Below, one piece after another: positions 9,269 to 15,434 of a stretch of 17,622 bases of DNA. The notes beneath the pieces were generated by a model, which did not search any database, was not told the origin of the DNA, and was given only the letters and a program-made list of their open reading frames with translations. The stretch is taken from positions 1 to 17,622 of the forward strand of contig JBBQRS010000099.1 in assembly GCA_038214535.1 (NCBI GenBank). The letters run 5' to 3'. Position 1 is the first letter of the stretch; each line of letters opens with the position of its first letter. This stretch comes from JBBQRS01 sp038214535 (GTDB taxonomy: Bacteria > Chloroflexota > Anaerolineae > CG2-30-64-16). Position numbers and translations under genes: made by a program.

Positions 9269-10159
9269 TCACAACGTCCGCGTGACGGTCGTGAGGTTTG
9301 CGGACTCGCGACCCTGGCCATCCGTGATGAACCAATTAATCAATTTGCGGGCAATCGTCATCGGAGGCGGTAGGTTGGGCAGTTCATCCGGGGCAAACCA
9401 TTGCGCGTCAGCCAACTCGCTCTCCTCTAGTGTGATCTCGCCGCTCGCATAGTCCGCAGTGAAGCCGATCATCAGCGAATTGGGAAACGGCCACGGCTGG
9501 CTGCCGAAGTAACGGATATTCGTTATGTCAATGCCAATTTCTTCGCACACCTCGCGCTGCGCGCATTCCTCCAGCGTCTCGCCCGGCTCGACGTAACCGG
9601 CCAGCACGCTGTAGCGTCCGGTGGGAAAGCGGTGATTACGCGCCAGCAAGATACGGGCGTCGCCATCGGTGCGTTTCACCACGGCGATGATGATCGCGGG
9701 CGAGATGCGCGGGTAGCTGACGAGGCCGCATGAGGGACAGCGCCTGGCGCGTTCGTTGGGTAGCGATTCCACCGGCGCGCCGCACTGGCTGCAGAACTGG
9801 TTCGTGCGATCCCAGGCAACGATCTGCACGGCGCGCCCGGCCAACCCATACAACGCCTCGTCGAGCCGCAGGTAGGCCTCGCGCAACCCTTCGGCGATGA
9901 CGCCCTGGGGCAGCGGCGCGTCCGCGGCAATCTCGGCGCAGTAACAGTCAATGCGCCGGTCGTCATCGTCATGCAGATGGCCGAGATAGAGGGAGCGCAA
10001 CGGAGCAAGACCCAGCCCGGTAATATCATCCGCACGCGGCAAGGTCGCCTTTGCATCATTGCCGTCAGGCAACATCAACAGCCGGTCGCCCTGAAAAACA
10101 AACCAGTATGGTAGCTCGCTGCCGCCGCCCTGCGGCGCGGTAAGTGAGATGAAGTTCAT
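9269..10159 (-). CDS. nudC: NudC-type NUDIX hydrolase (NAD(H) pyrophosphatase / NAD-RNA decapping)
   Basis: This 296-residue protein belongs to the NudC family, which hydrolyses NAD(H) to NMN(H) and AMP and can remove NAD caps from RNA 5' ends. It has the family's three parts: an N-terminal beta domain, a zinc ribbon with four cysteines (C123, C126, C141, C144), and a NUDIX domain. The NUDIX box G-x5-E-x7-REVCEEIG spans residues 188-209, and the NADH-pyrophosphatase signature SQPWPFPNSLM is at 220-230, which separates this family from other NUDIX enzymes. I chose the ATG at 10159 because a near-consensus promoter ends 6 nt before it; a GTG at 10186 lies between the -35 and -10. No Shine-Dalgarno is present, consistent with a leaderless message. 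Length is somewhat above E. coli NudC (257), mainly in the N-terminal domain. Confidence 0.95.
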   Translation of the reverse strand: MNFISLTAPQGGGSELPYWFVFQGDRLLMLPDGNDAKATLPRADDITGLGLAPLRSLYLGHLHDDDDRRIDCYCAEIAADAPLPQGVIAEGLREAYLRLDEALYGLAGRAVQIVAWDRTNQFCSQCGAPVESLPNERARRCPSCGLVSYPRISPAIIIAVVKRTDGDARILLARNHRFPTGRYSVLAGYVEPGETLEECAQREVCEEIGIDITNIRYFGSQPWPFPNSLMIGFTADYASGEITLEESELADAQWFAPDELPNLPPPMTIARKLINWFITDGQGRESANLTTVTRTL

Positions 10160-10165
10160 GACTCG

Positions 10166-10194
10166 ATTGTAGGGGTCAGAGTGCACTCTGTCAA
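10166..10194 (-). promoter_or_regulatory. near-consensus promoter of nudC, leaderless
   Basis: On the minus strand: perfect TTGACA (10194-10189), a 17-nt spacer, TACAAT (10171-10166), then six bases CGAGTC and the ATG at 10159. With a start 6-8 nt after the -10, transcription would begin at or next to the A of the ATG, the usual signature of leaderless mRNA (TANNNT just upstream of ATG). Confidence 0.8.
10177..10190. promoter_or_regulatory. 14-bp perfect palindromic operator candidate in the nudC promoter
   Basis: CAGAGTGCACTCTG is a perfect 14-bp palindrome lying in the spacer between -35 and -10 and overlapping the last bases of the -35. Its position would let a dimeric repressor block RNA polymerase. 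The regulator is unknown and no regulator gene lies next to it. Confidence 0.65.
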
Positions 10195-10389
10195 AACGCG
10201 AACGCTATGTAAAACTAATTGAGCTACGCAGTTCCACCTGCAAACCAGCATAGACCTCAAACGACACGGAATATATTGCGCGACTACTATACTCAGCACA
10301 GTGAGGGTACCTACTCCCATCTGCACCAGGGGATTGATATGTGGCATTGGTTCGAACAGGCACTTCGGTCGACCGCCCCAAAAAAGGTA
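10195..10389. other. AT-richer gap with no recognisable gene
   Basis: Upstream of nudC and ahead of the zinc-ribbon gene promoter I see no convincing gene. Short ORFs on both strands have no domain-like content. Base composition is visibly more AT-rich than in nudC or gyrA. A GGTTCGAAC at 10349 looks like a tRNA T-loop, but its flanks do not pair. Confidence 0.5.
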
Positions 10390-10417
10390 TTGACAATTCG
10401 CAAACCGGTAATACAAT
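10390..10417 (+). promoter_or_regulatory. near-consensus promoter of the zinc-ribbon gene
   Basis: Perfect TTGACA (10390-10395), a 16-nt spacer and TACAAT (10412-10417). Transcription would start near 10424, leaving a leader of about 80 nt before the ATG at 10505. The gene thus has its own promoter, divergent from nudC. Confidence 0.7.
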
Positions 10418-10504
10418 CGAACCAGAAACGGCGATGTTCTGAGCGACGAAGGCATCGTCGACACTTTAATAACAGTCGCTACATTGAACAAGGAAGGTAT
10501 GATC

Positions 10505-10852
10505 ATGAATAAGTGCTGGGACTGTGGAGAAGAGATCGAGTTCAGAGTCATTGATGGGAGTGCTGTACCCATTCATGTCTCGGGGTCTTGGTGTTCGGCC
10601 CGATTCAATCATGAGCCACGTTTCATCGCATACAAGGAAGTCTGTTATCCGACTAAGTGCAAAACCTGTAAGCAAGACGTATATTTCATACAACACAATG
10701 GTGGGTGTGTGTGGATTGATCCCCCCCTGGGCTGGCCATGGCCCAAGCACGCGTGCTTCTACAACGATTCTTTCAACAGTGGACCTTCTTGGCTCCGTTA
10801 TCTGGAACAGGAGACAAACTTGAATGATAGCCACTCTTATTTTATGGAATAG
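10505..10852 (+). CDS. small double zinc-ribbon protein of unknown function
   Basis: This 115-residue protein has two metal-site-like clusters: C4-x2-C7 with H24 and C30 (CWDCGEEIEF ... VPIHVSGSWC), and C52-x2-C55 with H82 and C84 (KCKTCKQDVYFI ... PWPKHACF). The order CxxCG-EIEFR-x-IDG-x-PIH and a following PWPKH-x-C resembles a family of uncharacterised bacterial zinc-ribbon proteins; I do not know a function. I chose the ATG at 10505 because AAGGAAGG lies 7 nt upstream, whereas the ATGs at 10484 and 10499 lie before or too close to that site. Residues after about 95 lose the family look, and coding-like sequence continues immediately downstream in another frame (10831-11121), so this ORF may be the front part of a broken gene of about 205 codons. 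Confidence 0.75.
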   Translation: MNKCWDCGEEIEFRVIDGSAVPIHVSGSWCSARFNHEPRFIAYKEVCYPTKCKTCKQDVYFIQHNGGCVWIDPPLGWPWPKHACFYNDSFNSGPSWLRYLEQETNLNDSHSYFME

Positions 10853-11121
10853 CCATCCTTGCAAAATGGCTGGGCGACGCAAATGAGGGGACCATTCGCA
10901 CAATTCTCGCTATAGATGGCGATACACTGGGGCGAGGATGTGTCGCGATTGAAGTCACGAATGATGAACAGAGACTCGTGGGAGAGATCGTTTTAGTGGA
11001 TATAGAGGGAAGGCAAGTCATAGCGGCAAATCGTACAACACACACCATTCTGCCTATCAGAGTAAATCCCACCGACTTTGATCTTCCAAAGGGCTGGGAT
11101 ACCCAGAATTGGTATGCTTGA
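10831..11121 (+). pseudogene. start-less downstream reading frame, probable frameshifted 3' part of the zinc-ribbon gene
   Basis: From the stop at 10828-10830 this frame stays open for 96 codons to a TGA at 11119. It has no ATG, GTG or TTG before codon 50 or so. The product looks like a real small beta domain: KWLGDANEGTIRTILAIDGD, then GRGCVAIEVTNDEQRLVGEI and VNPTDFDLPKGWD. The frame is -1 relative to the zinc-ribbon ORF, and the two overlap at 10831-10852, so one lost or gained base there would join them. No classical slippery heptamer is visible. Alternatives are a sequencing error, programmed frameshifting, or a non-canonical start such as ATA at 10849. Confidence 0.55.
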
Positions 11122-11152
11122 TTTCCAATGCCTAATGAATGACCGCACCTTC

Positions 11153-11199
11153 GTGTAATTGTTACTTGTGCTATCCGATAGCACAAGTAACAATTACAC
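11153..11199. repeat. 47-nt perfect palindrome (23-bp arms, 1-nt centre)
   Basis: Positions 11153-11175 are the exact reverse complement of 11177-11199, with a single C at 11176. Each arm also holds a smaller inverted repeat: GTAATTGTTAC (11155-11165) and GTAACAATTAC (11187-11197). It lies between the convergent zinc-ribbon region and the AlbA_2/GHKL gene. There is no T tract on either side, so it is not a classical intrinsic terminator; it could be a hairpin-only bidirectional terminator, a pair of operator sites, or the remnant of a small mobile element. Confidence 0.85.
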
Positions 11200-11225
11200 A
11201 GATCCCCTGATCGAGCCCCACTCGG

Positions 11226-11238
11226 TTACGTCACGTAA
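11226..11238. repeat. short inverted repeat TTACGT-C-ACGTAA
   Basis: Six-base perfect arms around a single C, 27 nt from the 47-nt palindrome and sharing its TTAC/GTAA ends. Could be another protein-binding site or chance. The remainder of 11122-11273 shows no gene. Confidence 0.35.
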
Positions 11239-11273
11239 TTCCAAAAACTGAACGGACAAGCCAACGCATAGAC

Positions 11274-12647
11274 CTACTTCAAAATGTAATACGTCCCCTT
11301 CTTGTCGCCGACCTTCATCACCAGGCCCTTGTCCACCAGGTCTGTCAGGTCGAGGCGCACGGTCTCGGTGGAGACATCGGGGCACAACTCGCGGTAGTCG
11401 CGGTTGGTGATGCGCCCGTAGGATTGCAGATATTGCAGGGCGCGAATCTGGCGCTCGTTCATGCGGCCTTCCCATTCGGGATTCGCGCGCCGGGCGATGC
11501 CGTCGCCGCGCCTGAGCACGACGGCGAAAGAATAAGGGGTGGCGCGGAACTCCGGTTGGGGATGCCCGCCCGCGACCATTTCTTCGATCATGCGGTCAAT
11601 GCCCAGGCCGAGCTGTTCGATGTAGCCCCACTCGAACAGGCCGTTCACCAGCCGAGGATTGCGGGAGTAATGCTCCTCGACGATGTTGTCCACCGTGATG
11701 TACGCAGGCAAACCGCCGGGGCTGCTGATCTCCAGCCGGTCATCGAACTGGCGAATCTCCACGCGGCGACCGCCAAGACGATAGTCGCGATGACACACCG
11801 CGTTGACCAGCGCCTCGCGCACGGCGAACGGCGGGTAGAGCATCTTGTCCTCACGCTGCAACCCGCGCACCACCGCCTCGCCGCGCATTTCCTGTAACAA
11901 CAGGCTCCAGGTGCGCTCGATGACACGGGCCAGCGCGCCGTTAAACTCTTCGCGACGACTATAACCGGCGAGGCCGCCGGGGCCACGCGGTTCCGTGCCG
12001 ACGAAGCGCACATACACCAGCCCACTCTGGGGTATAAAATAGAGAGGGTCCTTGCCGAAGAGCAGCATCCCGGCCACTGTGGGGTTGCCATGCAGATCCA
12101 GCGCGCCCGCGCCGATCAGAATTTCGTCTACGCTCTGACCGAGGTCGCGGCCCATGCGCCCGGTGCGGCGCTCCAGGAAGTCCTGGATCACGGAATCATC
12201 CAGGTCAGCACGCGTGGCGCCGGCGACGCTTTCGATCTCGTAGTCGCCGGTGGCTTTGGTCGCGGCAAGCTGGCTGATCTTGCCGCCATCAAGGGGTTGG
12301 TTGCCCTCGTGAGTGCGGACCAAGACGCGGCCATCCTCCAGCGAGTGCAACTCGGTGCTACGCGCCACGCGCAGCGCAATCGCGGTCCCGGCGCGGTCTT
12401 CGATCTGCTGCCAATCGGTGCGCACCGCCGGGCGACACTGCGCCAGGGCCGCCCGCAGAATTCCTTCGGCCTGCTCGGATTGCACCGTGCCGAGGATGTT
12501 GCCCGCGGCGTCTACGCCAAGCAGCACCGTCCCGCCGTCGCCATTGGCGAAGGCGACCAGCGTCTCGGCGAGTTCATCGGGCGTGGGCTCGGGCATAACT
12601 TCGAGTTGCAAACCCACGCCGCGGCGCAACAGATTGCTCAGAGTCAC
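11274..12647 (-). CDS. AlbA_2 (Schlafen-like) / GHKL ATPase / winged-helix protein, putative transcriptional regulator
   Basis: This 457-residue protein is of the type often labelled 'ATP-binding protein' or 'RecG-like/transcriptional regulator'. Residues about 10-125 form an AlbA_2 domain (ETLVAFANGDGGTVLLGVD is its usual core). About 270-360 is an HATPase_c_4 domain with the N-box REALVNAVCHRDY (E278, N282) and RLEISSPGGLP. The last 60 residues are a winged helix (NERQIRALQYLQSYGRITNRDYRE, then VSTETVRLDLTDLVDKGLV). The start is a GTG at 12647, with GGAG 8 nt upstream; the next ATG (12596) would cut into the AlbA_2 domain. It lies 28 nt after gyrA on the same strand with no terminator between, so it is probably co-transcribed. 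Members occur as lone regulators and near mobile or defence genes; the target here is unknown. Confidence 0.88.
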   Translation of the reverse strand: MTLSNLLRRGVGLQLEVMPEPTPDELAETLVAFANGDGGTVLLGVDAAGNILGTVQSEQAEGILRAALAQCRPAVRTDWQQIEDRAGTAIALRVARSTELHSLEDGRVLVRTHEGNQPLDGGKISQLAATKATGDYEIESVAGATRADLDDSVIQDFLERRTGRMGRDLGQSVDEILIGAGALDLHGNPTVAGMLLFGKDPLYFIPQSGLVYVRFVGTEPRGPGGLAGYSRREEFNGALARVIERTWSLLLQEMRGEAVVRGLQREDKMLYPPFAVREALVNAVCHRDYRLGGRRVEIRQFDDRLEISSPGGLPAYITVDNIVEEHYSRNPRLVNGLFEWGYIEQLGLGIDRMIEEMVAGGHPQPEFRATPYSFAVVLRRGDGIARRANPEWEGRMNERQIRALQYLQSYGRITNRDYRELCPDVSTETVRLDLTDLVDKGLVMKVGDKKGTYYILK

Positions 12648-12675
12648 ATCCTACGCTCCAGTGATGCGGGGCGAC

Positions 12676-15273
12676 TCACGCCTCTTCGTTCGGCTCAACC
12701 ACCACCGCCGACAGGGCCGGCTCGAACTCATCTGTGAGCGGCTCGGCGGACGATTCGCCCGATTCAGGCTCGACCGGCGACGCGCTTTCTGTGTGCGGGC
12801 CTTGCTCGATCTCAGCTAACATGCGCGCCATGGCCGCTACCGTATCCGAATCTTCAAGATTGACGATCCGCACACCGCGCGTCATACGCCCCACCCGGCT
12901 GATCGTCGTCACCGGGGTACGCAAGGCGATGCCGTTGCACGTAATAATCGTGATTTGATCCTCGGGCTGCACCACGCGGGCAGCCACCACTTTGCCAATC
13001 AGATCCGCCTTGCTGTGGGCCAGCGCCCAGACGCCCTGGGTGTTGCGCGAGGTCACGCGGAATTCGCCCAGATCGGTGCGTTTGCCCCACCCGTGCTCCG
13101 TCAACACGAAGAGGTCGCCATCCGGCTCCACCACGTCGAACCCGGCCACGACGTCATCTTCAAGCAGCCGGACCGCGCCAACGCCTGCCGAAGTGCGACC
13201 GGTGGGACGAACGGTTTTTTCGGGGAAACGCAACGCGCGGCCCTGGGCGGTCACAAGGATGAAGTCCTGGTCGCCCCGAGTGGCGCGCGCCCAGCTTAGT
13301 TCATCACCGGGACCCAGGTTCATCGCAATGATCCCGCTGGGGCGCACCGCGGCAAACTCGCTCAGCGGCAGCCGCTTCATACGCCCCAGGCGGGTGAGCA
13401 GCGTGACGTACTCGGCCTGTTTGAAGTCGGGTACGATCAGCATCGTGGTCACCCGCTCATCCGCCGTCAGGTTGAGGAAGTTGACGATCGGTAGGCCGCG
13501 TCCATCGCGCGCGGCGTCGGGCAAGGCAAATACGCGTTGCCCGTAGACGCGCCCGCGGTTGGTGAAGAACAGGATGTGATCGAGGGTGCGGGCGCAATAG
13601 AGATCAACGACCTCATCCTCGTCTTTCGTCCGCATCCCCTGGACGCCGCGCCCGCCGCGCCGTTGCGAGCGATACGCACTGATCGGCGTCCGCTTGAGGT
13701 AGCTGTTCTGCGTCAGGCTGATCAACACGCTTTCCTGACGAATCAAGTCCTCTTCCGAGAACGCCCCCGCCGCCTGCGGGATGATCCGGGTGCGCCGTTC
13801 GTCGCCAAAACGCTCCTTCAGGGCCAGGATTTCGTCCTTGATCACGCCCAGGATGCGCCGCGAGTTCGCCAGCAGGTCTTCGTAGTCAGCGATTTGCACC
13901 ATCAACGCGTTGTATTCATCCACGATGCGTTGACGCTCGAGGGCGGCCAACCGCCGCAACTGCAAGTCGAGGATCGCCTGGGCCTGCCGCTCGCTGAAGC
14001 CGAAACGCGCCATCAGCGAGAGCTTGGCGTCCTCAGCGCTGTCCGAATCGCGGATCATCTGAATCACTTCATCAAGGTTCTCCAGCGCAATCAGGAACCC
14101 CTCGAGGATGTGCGCCCGGTCGCGCGCCTGCCTGAGCAGGTATTCGGTGCGCCGGACGATGACCGTGTAGCGATGCTCGACGTAATATTGCAAGGCCCGC
14201 TTGAGGCTCAACAGCCGCGGTTCACCATCTACCAACGCCAGCATGTTCACGCCGAAAGTGGATTGCAGCGCCGTGAACTTGAAGAGCTGGTTCAGGGTTT
14301 TCTGGGGCGCAGACCCGCGCTTGAGTTCAACCACGATGCGCATACCCGTGCGGTCCGATTCGTCGCGCAGGTCGCTGATGTCGGGCAGCCGGCCCTCGCG
14401 CGCCAGTTCGGCGATCCGTTCGATCACACTGGCTTTATTCAGTTGATAGGGGATTTCGGTGAAAATGATCCGAAAACGGTTGCCGGGCATATCTTCGATG
14501 CGCGACACGGCCCGCATAATCAGGCGGCCTTTGCCCGTGGCATAAGCCTGCATGATATCTTCGCGGCCCAGGATCAGTGCGCCGGTCGGGAAATCGGGGC
14601 CGGTGACAAACGCCATCAGTTCGTCAACGGTGATCTCCTCTTGCTCTTCCCAACGGTCAATGATATACGCGATGGCGTCCGCCAACTCGTTCAGGTTATG
14701 CGGTGGGATGTTGGTCGCCATGCCGACGGCGATGCCGCTGTTACCGTTCAGCAACAGGTTCGGCAGCAGTCCGGGTAAGACGGCAGGTTCTTGCAAACTG
14801 CCGTCGAAGTTGTCGTTCCAATCCACCGTTTCGCGATCAATATCCAGCAGGATAGCTTCCGCCACGCGGGCCAGCCGCGCCTCCGTATAACGCATGGCCG
14901 CCGGCGCGTCCCCGTCTACTGATCCGAAGTTGCCCTGCCCATCCACCAGCGGATAACGTAACGAAAAGTCCTGGGCGAGGCGGGCCATGGCGTCATAAAC
15001 GGCCGTATCGCTGTGAGGGTGATATTTACCCAACACCTCACCGACGATACGGGCAGATTTGCGATAGGGCGTGCCCGCCCGAATGCCCATGTCGTGCATC
15101 GCATACAACACGCGGCGTTGAACCGGTTTGAGGCCATCGCGCGCATCGGGGAGGGCGCGTGCAACGATGACGCTCATGGCGTAATCCAGATAAGACCCGC
15201 GCATCTCCTCGTCAATGCTGATCGGGCGCACCATACCCAGATTTGCCATCACGTCGCCTACTTGATCGTTCAT
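12676..15273 (-). CDS. gyrA: DNA gyrase subunit A
   Basis: This 865-residue breakage-reunion subunit of gyrase acts with GyrB (not in the window) to introduce negative supercoils. The active-site tyrosine is Y129 in AAMRYTEARL; the quinolone-binding region is KSARIVGEVLGKYHPHSDTA followed by VYD (72-94). The GyrA box QRRGGRG at 537-543 and the six-blade C-terminal pinwheel repeats mark it as gyrase rather than topoisomerase IV. The tail from about 825 is acidic and Ser/Pro-rich. The ATG at 15273 has AGGAG 5 nt upstream; later in-frame ATGs at residues 9 and 14 lack this. A Ser occupies the usual Gly of HPHGD. The upstream gene is closed off by a terminator, so gyrA has its own promoter (-10 at 15309-15314). 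Confidence 0.97.
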   Translation of the reverse strand: MNDQVGDVMANLGMVRPISIDEEMRGSYLDYAMSVIVARALPDARDGLKPVQRRVLYAMHDMGIRAGTPYRKSARIVGEVLGKYHPHSDTAVYDAMARLAQDFSLRYPLVDGQGNFGSVDGDAPAAMRYTEARLARVAEAILLDIDRETVDWNDNFDGSLQEPAVLPGLLPNLLLNGNSGIAVGMATNIPPHNLNELADAIAYIIDRWEEQEEITVDELMAFVTGPDFPTGALILGREDIMQAYATGKGRLIMRAVSRIEDMPGNRFRIIFTEIPYQLNKASVIERIAELAREGRLPDISDLRDESDRTGMRIVVELKRGSAPQKTLNQLFKFTALQSTFGVNMLALVDGEPRLLSLKRALQYYVEHRYTVIVRRTEYLLRQARDRAHILEGFLIALENLDEVIQMIRDSDSAEDAKLSLMARFGFSERQAQAILDLQLRRLAALERQRIVDEYNALMVQIADYEDLLANSRRILGVIKDEILALKERFGDERRTRIIPQAAGAFSEEDLIRQESVLISLTQNSYLKRTPISAYRSQRRGGRGVQGMRTKDEDEVVDLYCARTLDHILFFTNRGRVYGQRVFALPDAARDGRGLPIVNFLNLTADERVTTMLIVPDFKQAEYVTLLTRLGRMKRLPLSEFAAVRPSGIIAMNLGPGDELSWARATRGDQDFILVTAQGRALRFPEKTVRPTGRTSAGVGAVRLLEDDVVAGFDVVEPDGDLFVLTEHGWGKRTDLGEFRVTSRNTQGVWALAHSKADLIGKVVAARVVQPEDQITIITCNGIALRTPVTTISRVGRMTRGVRIVNLEDSDTVAAMARMLAEIEQGPHTESASPVEPESGESSAEPLTDEFEPALSAVVVEPNEEA

Positions 15274-15308
15274 GCGGACTCCTGATTAAAGATACGAAAC
15301 TGCTTTCT

Positions 15309-15314
15309 ATTATA
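15309..15314 (-). promoter_or_regulatory. -10 element of the gyrA promoter
   Basis: A perfect TATAAT on the minus strand, 35 nt upstream of the gyrA ATG. No convincing -35 lies 16-18 nt further up (GGGAAA/TGGGAA), so activity may depend on supercoiling or an activator, as is common for gyrase genes; the latter is inference. Confidence 0.5.
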
Positions 15315-15366
15315 CCCTATTTGGTCGGATTTTCCCACTTTGAGACCTGCTCGCGTTGTGTCTGGA

Positions 15367-15402
15367 GAACAACAAACGACCCGGAGGCAATGCCTCCGGG
15401 TC
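15367..15402 (-). terminator. intrinsic terminator between the DUF4332 gene and gyrA
   Basis: GACCCGGAGGCA (15378-15389) is the exact reverse complement of TGCCTCCGGGTC (15391-15402). On the minus strand the hairpin is followed by GTTTGTTGTT (15377-15368). It lies 33 nt after the stop of the DUF4332 gene and upstream of the gyrA promoter, so it separates the two transcripts. Confidence 0.85.
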
Positions 15403-15434
15403 ATCGTTATGTCAATCAAAAGCCGGGGGTGAAC

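Noticed and set aside
10160..10186. GTG start of nudC at 10186
   Set aside because: It lies between the -35 and -10 of a near-consensus promoter and has no ribosome-binding site.
10349..10357. GGTTCGAAC as the T-loop of a tRNA
   Set aside because: The flanking bases do not form a T stem, and no acceptor, D or anticodon arm can be drawn around it.
10219..10512. 97-codon open frame upstream of the zinc-ribbon gene
   Set aside because: It runs across the zinc-ribbon promoter and ribosome-binding site, lacks its own ribosome-binding site and shows no protein-like pattern.
13537..14778. 413-codon open frame on the plus strand opposite gyrA
   Set aside because: Antisense to conserved gyrA coding sequence with no recognisable domain.
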